Assembly (NCBI GenBank): GCA_034086705.1
Contig: JAXDZV010000044.1
Span: forward strand, 1-16,315
Origin: UMGS1225 sp034086705
Lineage (GTDB): Bacteria > Bacillota > Clostridia > Oscillospirales > CAG-272
Direction: 5' to 3'
Length of the DNA stretch: 16,315 bases
A program made the position numbers and the translations under genes. Every line of letters begins with the position of its first letter. The first letter of the stretch is position 1. The notes below the pieces were generated by a model. That model did not search any database. It was not told the DNA's origin and saw only the letters and a program-made list of their open reading frames with translations. Shown here in pieces: positions 7,801 to 13,771 of this stretch.

Positions 7801-8464
7801 CCCTGCCGCTGCCGCGCGGCTTGGTGAATTGAAAGCAAAAATCAAACAACTGGGAACAGTACATGTAGGCGCCATAGAAGAATACGCGCAGGTAAAGCAG
7901 CGATATGATTTTCTCAGTGAACAAGTCAACGATCTGCAGACATCCAAAGCGGATCTGGCAGAGATCATTTGCAGACTGGAAGAAGAAATGCGTACACGCT
8001 TTACACATTCCTTTGCACAAGTAAATGCCGCGTTTCGAGACGTATTCAGAGAACTCTTTGGGGGCGGGCACGCGGAGCTGCAGATGACCGAGCCGGAAAA
8101 TCCACTCGGCAGTGGTATCCAAATTAATGTTGCGCCGCCCGGCAAAATTATCAAAAATTTAATGTTGCTTTCAGGCGGAGAGCAGGCATTTGTTGCCATC
8201 GCGCTGTATTTTGCACTTTTGCGTGTAAATCCCGCGCCGTTCTGTATTTTAGACGAGATTGAGGCGGCGTTGGATGAAGTAAATGTAGATAAATTTGCAT
8301 CATATCTTAAGCGGCATTCAGACCGCACACAGTACATCGTGATCACACACCGGCGCGGCACGATGGAAATGGCAGACCGGCTGTATGGGGTAACCATGCA
8401 GGAAAAAGGAATTTCTACCGTTTTGTCCATCGATCTGGATCAGGTCGGCAAATATCTCAAATAA
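4871..8464 (+). CDS. smc: Chromosome segregation ATPase SMC
   Basis: SMC is the large ATPase of the SMC-ScpAB condensin complex, which extrudes and organises DNA behind the replication origin. The product is 1197 residues, the normal family size. The head begins LLKTLELQGFKSFPDKT and holds Walker A GPNGSGKS (31-38). A first coiled coil runs to about residue 500, then the hinge (about 515-680, beginning around YGPVSQL and ending at GGSFTGGS), then the returning coil. The C-terminal head has the signature LSGGEQ (from 1100) and Walker B ILDE (1126-1129). The returning coil (about 690-830) is very rich in glutamine. The start is TTG, chosen by a well-spaced GGAGGA and because the sequence after it matches the usual SMC N-terminus. 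rnc, often just upstream in Firmicutes, is absent here; ftsY follows as usual. Confidence 0.98.
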   Translation: MLLKTLELQGFKSFPDKTVLRFDRGATVIVGPNGSGKSNISDAMKWVLGELSSKSLRGNRMEDVIFGGTDTRRQMGYAEVCVTFDNSEQAGARLGSEFDEVSITRRYYRAGESEYYINKKPVRLRDIHELFLNTGIGREGYSIIGQGRIAEIISQKSEDRRAVFEEAAGISKYRFQKTEAEKKLLGVEDNLQRVQDILAELTARVGPLEKDAEKAKIYLSLYAEKKQLDVSLWLFDMELLRVRIETLKADFLRAKDDYDRAGEALTDLENRSDRLYQLAQENKAQMEHLAEELTNIQARRLAAQSDIKVQENEIAHIDEQLAANKQGQAQRADFLEQARRELAALHAQAQVLQQQREQAQQALAESSAATDAKDAEIDRTFLQLSHTEEQIAAAAARQAQAYGALAVLEDTKANRTQRKEELQNTTEKLEQDMALLQQRCEKAKEAVQTYKNKTEQSNAQLAARQQEYNACDVQRSQLAAQQNELYLSHTEKKNRVEALTRMEELFEGYARSVRFIMHAYTAGKLPADAVLYGPVSQLITVEQRYATAIETAFGANMQNIVVRDEFAAKAAIRYLKEQNGGRATFYPLQTVRAKPAGNYSAAQNIPGFLGEASAHVQCDPQYRQVVDAMIGRILVADTIESAAKVAKALGYSVRVVTLDGQQVNAGGSFTGGSLRQDSGLLTRTAQIESLRKQAADLLQQIEQVQQQTQTLAEQMQALQTQIDTEQMQLQMLQTLEQAEQTQLQVLQAQIEADREQLTVLSAQRASLDDETAAYHTEHARLQGIADAAQAEQAQAQQTKQSLLQKRQSLAEELATLQRTQNRQQVHAAELQKDADAAALAVSQMEQSIQASEEKCLAAGAEQQTLTQRRQDCLAEIQASRDAIEQQNAAQHDIETQRAEAKAKSLEYEQRQTQQRELIREKTHEKELLLRQYTKAEANHTAAQNEKDKRTGAMWDEYELTLSAALCLEYPPLTEEQRPAAAARLGELKAKIKQLGTVHVGAIEEYAQVKQRYDFLSEQVNDLQTSKADLAEIICRLEEEMRTRFTHSFAQVNAAFRDVFRELFGGGHAELQMTEPENPLGSGIQINVAPPGKIIKNLMLLSGGEQAFVAIALYFALLRVNPAPFCILDEIEAALDEVNVDKFASYLKRHSDRTQYIVITHRRGTMEMADRLYGVTMQEKGISTVLSIDLDQVGKYLK

Positions 8465-8503
8465 AACCAAGCAAAAAAGCGAAACAGGAAAAGAGGGAAC
8501 GGC

Positions 8504-9412
8504 GTGGGATTTTTCGAAAAACTGAGAGCGGGGTTGACTAAGACGCGAGAAGCGTTTGTTGGCGCAGTCAACGATCTTTTTTCCGGCAGAGGAAAAATCG
8601 ACGACGATTTATATGACGAGCTGGAGGAAATTCTTTACACGGCAGACATCGGTGTTGCAACAACGCAGCAGATCTTGCAGCAATTGCAGCAGCGGGTTCG
8701 CCAAGAGCATATCACCGAGCCCGCGCATGCGCGCCAGGCACTGCTTGAAGTGCTACAGGAATTGGTAGGAGAAGGCGAGCCGCTACGGCTGGATACCGTG
8801 CCATCGGTAATTCTGGTTGTCGGTGTCAACGGCGTTGGAAAAACCACATCCATTGCAAAAATCACCCATTTGTTGCAACAGCAAGGAAAAACGGTACTTT
8901 TGGCAGCAGCCGACACCTTCCGTGCCGCCGCCATTGACCAGCTTGCTATTTGGGCAGAACGTACAGGATGCGAACTGGTCCGGCATGCAGAGGGATCTGA
9001 CCCGGCTGCTGTTGTACACGATGCAGCTATCGCAGCAAAAAGCCGCCATGCGGATGTATTAATCGTGGATACCGCCGGACGGCTGCACAATCAGAAAAAC
9101 CTAATGCTGCAGCTTGCAAAAATCGACCGCGTACTCATGCGGGAATTACCGGATGCCTCCCGGGAGACACTCCTGGTGCTGGATGCAACCACAGGGCAAA
9201 ATGCCGTCATACAGGCAAAAGCATTCAAGCAAGTAGCGCCTTTGACCGGGTTGATTCTAACCAAAATGGACGGAACTGCTAAAGGCGGCATCGTATTTTC
9301 GATTCGCCAAGAGCTTTCCTTGCCGGTCAAATTAATCGGTGTCGGCGAGCAAATGCAGGATCTGCAGCCCTTTTCAGCACAGGACTTTGTGCATGCACTC
9401 TTTGCGGAATAA
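8504..9412 (+). CDS. ftsY: Signal recognition particle receptor FtsY
   Basis: FtsY is the SRP receptor GTPase that docks ribosome-SRP complexes at the membrane for co-translational insertion. The 302-residue protein starts MGFFEKLRAGL, the amphipathic lipid-binding helix of short FtsY forms. A four-helix N domain follows (about 20-95), then the G domain: G1 GVNGVGKT (107-114), DTFRAAA (137-143), DTAGR (189-193), TKMDG (253-257) and the closing GVGE (279-282). The acidic A domain of the E. coli protein is missing, as is usual in Gram-positive bacteria. Translation starts at GTG with GAGGG 6 nt upstream. It lies 39 bp after smc, the common smc-ftsY pairing. Confidence 0.97.
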   Translation: MGFFEKLRAGLTKTREAFVGAVNDLFSGRGKIDDDLYDELEEILYTADIGVATTQQILQQLQQRVRQEHITEPAHARQALLEVLQELVGEGEPLRLDTVPSVILVVGVNGVGKTTSIAKITHLLQQQGKTVLLAAADTFRAAAIDQLAIWAERTGCELVRHAEGSDPAAVVHDAAIAAKSRHADVLIVDTAGRLHNQKNLMLQLAKIDRVLMRELPDASRETLLVLDATTGQNAVIQAKAFKQVAPLTGLILTKMDGTAKGGIVFSIRQELSLPVKLIGVGEQMQDLQPFSAQDFVHALFAE

Positions 9413-9454
9413 TCTCAGGCAAAATATAAACTTTTCGGACAATTTGGTAAGCTT

Positions 9455-10111
9455 ATGAAACAATATCATTCTGATGCGCCCAACACCACGTTTGTGCTTG
9501 TATCCCACAATGCGCATAAAATACGGGAAATTCGCCTGCTTTTACAGACGATCTGCCCCCAGGCACAGCTTCTTTGTGCGGCAGATGTCGGCCTCGTGGA
9601 AGCGGTAGAAGAAACAGGAACAACTTTTGAAGAAAATGCGTTGCTCAAGGCACGCCTTGCTGCACAGGCAGGTTATATCGGAATTGCGGATGACAGCGGT
9701 TTATGCGTAGATGCCTTGCACGGTGCACCGGGCGTCTATTCTGCCCGTTTTGCAGGCGAGCCCTGTGATGACCGAAAAAATAACGAAAAACTTTTACATG
9801 CGCTGCAGGGAATCACCGCGCCATATCGAACAGCCCGCTTTGTAAGTGTGCTGGCGATGGTATTTGCAGACGCTTCGGCGCCGCTTGTAGCACGCGGAGA
9901 ATGCAGCGGCGTACTGCTGGACGCTCCGCGCGGAGAAGGTGGGTTCGGATATGATCCGCTGTTCTATTATCCACCGCTGCAAAAAACCTTTGCTCAGCTT
10001 ACGCAAAGTGAAAAAAATCAAATCAGCCACCGTGCCCGCGCGATGGAGCGTTTCGGCACGCTGCTGCGTGAAAAATTTGGAGGAGGCGGCAACGCCGTAA
10101 TAAAGCAATGA
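9455..10111 (+). CDS. rdgB: XTP/dITP diphosphatase (RdgB/HAM1 family)
   Basis: This enzyme hydrolyses non-canonical purine nucleotides (dITP, ITP, XTP) to monophosphates, keeping deaminated bases out of DNA and RNA. The protein is 218 residues. The N-terminal SHNAHKIREI (17-26) carries the family Asn and Lys that bind the nucleotide. GIADDSGL (76-83) contains the metal/catalytic Asp pair, followed by GAPGVYSARFAGE (90-102). Base and phosphate recognition motifs are GFGYDPLF (163-170) and KNQISHRA (187-194). The ATG is 42 bp after ftsY with only a weak ribosome site (TTGGTAAG). The last codons share ATGA with yhbY and contain a GGAGGAGG/hairpin element described separately. The C-terminal GGGGNAVIKQ is a non-conserved tail. 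Confidence 0.95.
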   Translation: MKQYHSDAPNTTFVLVSHNAHKIREIRLLLQTICPQAQLLCAADVGLVEAVEETGTTFEENALLKARLAAQAGYIGIADDSGLCVDALHGAPGVYSARFAGEPCDDRKNNEKLLHALQGITAPYRTARFVSVLAMVFADASAPLVARGECSGVLLDAPRGEGGFGYDPLFYYPPLQKTFAQLTQSEKNQISHRARAMERFGTLLREKFGGGGNAVIKQ

Positions 10112-10401
10112 CAGGAAAACAGCGAGCGTATTTACGTGGCCTTGCAAATGGGTTGGACACCATTTTTCAAATCGGTAAGGGCGGTATTTCGGAAGAAATG
10201 ATTCGCCAAATCAGCGCTGCGCTGGAGGCGCGAGAACTCATCAAACTACGCGTGCTGGAAAGCGCCGGTTATACTGCCGCGGAAGCCTCGCGGCTATTGG
10301 CACAGCGTACCGGCGCACAGGGCGTTGCAACGGTGGGCTCCCGCTTTGTTCTGTATCGTCCTTCGCAAAAAAAGCCGAAGATAGAACTCCCAAAAGCATG
10401 A
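10108..10401 (+). CDS. yhbY: YhbY-type CRM-domain RNA-binding protein
   Basis: A 97-residue single-domain protein of the CRS1/YhbY (CRM) family, linked to assembly of the large ribosomal subunit. It opens with MTGKQRAYLRGLAN, the typical start helix, followed by the conserved loop IGKGG (22-26) and the IKLRVLE strand (45-51). A Lys-rich tail (QKKPK) closes it. The start ATG overlaps the rdgB stop in ATGA, and its own stop overlaps the nadD start in ATGA too, so the three are likely translated in tandem. Nearest purine-rich site is 21 nt upstream, farther than usual, with a small hairpin in between. Placement before nadD is the common Firmicutes order. Confidence 0.93.
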   Translation: MTGKQRAYLRGLANGLDTIFQIGKGGISEEMIRQISAALEARELIKLRVLESAGYTAAEASRLLAQRTGAQGVATVGSRFVLYRPSQKKPKIELPKA

Positions 10402-11042
10402 TGGATACCGCCACTCACAAATCACGCATCGGGATCTACGGCGGCACATTTGACCCGTTCCATATGGGGCATCTGCATGCACTGCGTGCATTTGATGCAG
10501 CAATACATCCGGATGCAATTTGGCTTGTGCCGACCTATTTGCCGCCCCACAAAACCCACCGCCCAACAGACGATCCAGCACAGCGTCTTGCCATGCTGCG
10601 TGCTCTGTGTGCAAGCGATACACTCAGTGGGCTGCCCTGCCGGGTAGAACCCTATGAAATTGAAAAAGCCGGCAAAAGCTATACCTACGATACCCTGCGC
10701 CATTTTGCCCGCGCAGACCGTATCCTGTATTTTCTTCTTGGAACGGATATGTTCTGCACGTTGCCACAGTGGCATCGCGGGGCAGAGCTATTCGCGTTGG
10801 CACACATGGTTTGCATCCGACGCGGCGGCGCGGAAGAAGAGCAGGAAAAACAGCGCATCGCCGCAGCTGCACAGGAATACCGCACACTCTACGACGCGCA
10901 AATTACCATATTATCAGCTGCACCGTTTGCGCTCAGCTCTACACAGATTCGGGAAAAAGCACAACGCGGTGAATCTTTACAAGGTTTGGTTCCGCCGGTG
11001 ATAGAAAAAATGATACAAAGGAGCGGATATTACCGTGGTTGA
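10398..11042 (+). CDS. nadD: Nicotinate-nucleotide adenylyltransferase
   Basis: NadD transfers AMP from ATP to nicotinate mononucleotide to make deamido-NAD, a step common to de novo and salvage NAD synthesis. The 214-residue protein has the nucleotidyltransferase signature GGTFDPFHMGH (15-25) with the HxGH element. PTYLPPHK lies near residues 45-52, FLLGTDMF in the middle part marks the substrate pocket, and SSTQIR (180-185) binds ATP phosphates near the C-terminus. A second ATG directly follows the first, so the start is uncertain by one codon. It overlaps yhbY by 4 bp and yqeK by 8 bp. In some relatives NadD and YqeK are fused, which agrees with this tight pairing. Confidence 0.97.
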   Translation: MMDTATHKSRIGIYGGTFDPFHMGHLHALRAFDAAIHPDAIWLVPTYLPPHKTHRPTDDPAQRLAMLRALCASDTLSGLPCRVEPYEIEKAGKSYTYDTLRHFARADRILYFLLGTDMFCTLPQWHRGAELFALAHMVCIRRGGAEEEQEKQRIAAAAQEYRTLYDAQITILSAAPFALSSTQIREKAQRGESLQGLVPPVIEKMIQRSGYYRG

Positions 11043-11709
11043 TGAGGAAACGCTCGCACAAATTCGAAAAAAGCTGCCGGCATACATCGGCACGGGAAAA
11101 CGATATACGCACACACTCGGCGTTGAGCGGGAAACTGCTGCGTTGGGAACACTGTTTGCTGATGCAGGTCTGTTCGACCGCTTTGACATTCCCCGTCTGC
11201 GTGCCGCTGCCTTGCTGCATGATCTGACCAAACAATATACTCCGGAGCAGCAGCTGCAGCTTTGCCAACGTTTTTCTGTACAGACAGATGCACGCCTTTT
11301 AGCCAGCCCCAAGCTATTACATGCGCGCACCGGCGCTGTGTTAGCACGCGAATTGTTCGGCAAACAGATTGTCGATGCCCGTGTTTTTCGCGCTATTCGG
11401 TACCACACCACAGCACGCGCCCATATGGATCTGTGGGAAAAGCTGCTGTATCTTGCAGACTATATTGAAGACACACGCACTTGGCCGTCCTGTGTTGCAC
11501 TACGGCAACGCTTTTGGTGCGCGCAAATTGAACAGCTCCCCCCACAGGAACTCACCGCCCATCTGAATGCCACGTTATTGTGCGCGCTGGATGACACAAT
11601 ACAAACACTATTAAACGAGCATATGTCGATCGATCCCGATACAATCGATGCACGCAATGATCTGCTGCTGCACACCGTATTGCATCCAACTGGGAAGGAG
11701 GACGGATAA
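11035..11709 (+). CDS. yqeK: YqeK, HD-domain Ap4A symmetrical hydrolase
   Basis: YqeK proteins hydrolyse diadenosine tetraphosphate (Ap4A) to two ADP using a metal pair in an HD fold; the activity has been shown for Firmicutes family members and is assigned here by similarity. The 224-residue protein has the expected ligand set: H26, LLHDLTK (61-67) with the His-Asp pair, HARTGA (96-101), RYHTTA (122-127) and LLYLADYIEDTR (137-148). It starts at GTG inside the end of nadD; AAAGGAG lies 11 nt upstream. The stop TAA shares one base with the next ATG (TAATG). The C-terminal 60 residues are not conserved in my reading. Confidence 0.93.
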   Translation: MVDEETLAQIRKKLPAYIGTGKRYTHTLGVERETAALGTLFADAGLFDRFDIPRLRAAALLHDLTKQYTPEQQLQLCQRFSVQTDARLLASPKLLHARTGAVLARELFGKQIVDARVFRAIRYHTTARAHMDLWEKLLYLADYIEDTRTWPSCVALRQRFWCAQIEQLPPQELTAHLNATLLCALDDTIQTLLNEHMSIDPDTIDARNDLLLHTVLHPTGKEDG

Positions 11710-13313
11710 TGGAAGAAAATAACCAGCGGCACAACCGGCAATCGGAGGACTCTGTCAACACCGAAGCGTTGTATGCCAAAATGGAGCAAACCCTTGCAGC
11801 TGCCCGCGAATGCGCCATCCCGCAAGATACGCATACATCCCCCTGTACTCCGACACAACCGGACAACACCCCGGATTTTGAAATATTGGACGCTGTTTCC
11901 GTACACCGTACCGCACTGCAGCCGCAAGTGCACGGCATATCTGCCCCAAAACCACAACCGCACGGATCCCGTGCCGCACATCAAAAACCACAGGCAACCG
12001 CCCACGGTAAAAAACACATCAACCGGAAGGAAAGCAAATCCGTCATGGAACAAAAAAATTCAAAGCAACATGTCGCCAACGCCCATAACAACGCCGGCGC
12101 ATCCGTACACAATAACGAGCAGCAGGGAAAACCATCCTCCCGCAAAACGCCACCGGCAAAACCGGCGCGCAAGAAAAAGCGCTTGTTTTTATTGCTGTGC
12201 ATCCTAATCTGCACGGTTCTTTTGCTTAGCGGTGCAGCTGCGCTGCTATACCGTCATTTCCATAGTTATACCCCTCCCCTGACCCCACCTTCTGCAACGC
12301 CGGATGCAACCCCTCCTGCAGATACAGACGCATCCGGTGAACAAATCGTCATTCCGGAGCGGGAACAACAGGTGTATAACATTCTTGTAACCGGCATTGA
12401 CAAAGCCTCCCATTCCGCAGACGTCATTATGGTTGTTCGCTTCGATGCTAAGGATGGCACAACAGACGTTGTACAAATCCCCCGTGACACATACTACAAT
12501 ATTGCCGGCTATAAGACGCACAAAATCAACGCACTGTTCGCCTCGTACTATAATGCAGCGCAGAATAACAATGACACCAATCCTTATGCCAGTGCAAACG
12601 ATGACTTTCGCAACTTTCTGGCACAGAATCTCGGTGTACCGATTGACCGCTACGTCTGCGTTGATACGGAAGGTTTTTGCGAAATTGTGGATGCTTTTGG
12701 CGGCGTTACAGTAGATGTTCCAATGGATATGGACTATGACGATCCGCGGCAAGGGCTCTCCATCCATCTCAAAAAAGGAACACAGCATCTTACAGGTGCA
12801 CAGGCAGAAGGCCTGGTGCGCTTTCGTTCCGGGTTTCTTAATGCCGACATCGGGCGGATTTCCATGCAAAAAATCTTTCTCTCCGCCATGTTTCGTCAGG
12901 TGAAAGAAAATATGACACTGAGCGCCCTGGTCAAAACGGCAACCGCCGCCATGAAATATGTTACGACGGATATGTCGGCAGAAGATTTAGTATATTTTGC
13001 TGGAAAAGCGATGAATATTTCTATGGATCACATCCGTTTTGCAACTATGCCGGGCGGCGGTGTGCAAAATCCAGAAACAGGTGCGTGGTATTACGTTCTG
13101 TACAAAACCGGTGCGGAAGGCATCATCCAAACACATCTGGAAGTATATGACGGTGATTTGCCCGCAAATTTCTTCAATCCGAAGGGCCTGTTCTGCAATA
13201 AAGATGCAGATTATGTCATGAATGTATACTACACCCCCTACACGTATACCTTCAGCGATGAAGATACCGCACAGTCTATCGATGATAACTCCATTGAGAT
13301 CCCGCACAGATAA
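11709..13313 (+). CDS. LytR-CpsA-Psr (LCP) family wall-polymer ligase
   Basis: LCP proteins transfer lipid-linked wall polymers (teichoic acids, capsule) to peptidoglycan on the outer membrane face. The 534-residue product has three parts. Residues 1-158 form a long hydrophilic stretch rich in Gln, His, Asn, Pro and Lys, predicted disordered and cytoplasmic. Residues about 159-182 are one transmembrane helix preceded by RKKKR, giving inside-out topology. After a Pro/Thr linker (185-205) comes the LCP domain (about 222-400) with SADVIMVVRF, QIPRDTY (256-262), KINALF (272-277), a VRFR element (370-373) and an ADIGRISMQKIF segment (379-390). AAGGAGG lies 7 nt before the ATG. It lies between yqeK and rsfS, a usual clostridial position. 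Its polymer substrate cannot be told. Confidence 0.92.
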   Translation: MEENNQRHNRQSEDSVNTEALYAKMEQTLAAARECAIPQDTHTSPCTPTQPDNTPDFEILDAVSVHRTALQPQVHGISAPKPQPHGSRAAHQKPQATAHGKKHINRKESKSVMEQKNSKQHVANAHNNAGASVHNNEQQGKPSSRKTPPAKPARKKKRLFLLLCILICTVLLLSGAAALLYRHFHSYTPPLTPPSATPDATPPADTDASGEQIVIPEREQQVYNILVTGIDKASHSADVIMVVRFDAKDGTTDVVQIPRDTYYNIAGYKTHKINALFASYYNAAQNNNDTNPYASANDDFRNFLAQNLGVPIDRYVCVDTEGFCEIVDAFGGVTVDVPMDMDYDDPRQGLSIHLKKGTQHLTGAQAEGLVRFRSGFLNADIGRISMQKIFLSAMFRQVKENMTLSALVKTATAAMKYVTTDMSAEDLVYFAGKAMNISMDHIRFATMPGGGVQNPETGAWYYVLYKTGAEGIIQTHLEVYDGDLPANFFNPKGLFCNKDADYVMNVYYTPYTYTFSDEDTAQSIDDNSIEIPHR

Positions 13314-13333
13314 AACAAGGAGAAATATACACA

Positions 13334-13735
13334 ATGAAGGAAGAAAAAAGCATGCACGCAAATACACTACAGGGTGCTGAACCGCTTGCGTTGGCGCAAC
13401 GCTGCATCGCTGTTTTGGATGAAAAAAAAGCCGAAGATTTGCGGTTGCTGCATGTAGAAGAGCAGACGGTGCTTGCAGATTATTTTATCATTTGCACAGG
13501 TACTTCTTCTACCCAGCTTCGCGCACTGGCAGCAGAACTGGAATATCGCATGCAAATTGCCGGAGAGCCGCCGCTGCGCATGGAAGGCTATGATGAAGCC
13601 AACTGGATTATTGTTGACTTCGGCTGCGTCATCGTTCACCTTTTTACCCGTGCAACGCGTGATTTTTACGGCCTTGAAAAATTGTGGAGCGATGCAGACA
13701 AAGTTGACCTTTCAGCCCTGCTCAGTGCACGCTGA
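13334..13735 (+). CDS. rsfS: Ribosome silencing factor RsfS
   Basis: RsfS (formerly YbeB/Iojap) binds ribosomal protein uL14 and blocks subunit joining when nutrients are short. The 133-residue protein has the whole family pattern: LDEKKAED (28-35), ADYFIICTG (48-56), a helix with LRALAAELE, then EGYDEANWIIVDFG (84-97), VHLFT and RDFYGLEKLW. AAGGAG is 11 nt before the ATG at 13334. A later in-frame ATG (residue 7) is possible but has no better site. It is 20 bp after the LCP gene and 36 bp before leuS. Confidence is high from the nearly unbroken motif series. Confidence 0.96.
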   Translation: MKEEKSMHANTLQGAEPLALAQRCIAVLDEKKAEDLRLLHVEEQTVLADYFIICTGTSSTQLRALAAELEYRMQIAGEPPLRMEGYDEANWIIVDFGCVIVHLFTRATRDFYGLEKLWSDADKVDLSALLSAR

Positions 13736-13771
13736 TCCTCTTTGGAAATGAAGACGGAAGGAAGAATAGCA

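Noticed and set aside
7684..8430. Long minus-strand open frames opposite smc and other genes
   Set aside because: They are rich in Ser, Cys and Ala as expected for antisense shadows of biased codons, with no motifs or ribosome sites.
9413..9454. A possible promoter (AATATAAA) in the ftsY-rdgB gap
   Set aside because: No acceptable -35 at the right distance; the gap is only 42 bp and readthrough from the smc promoter is simpler.
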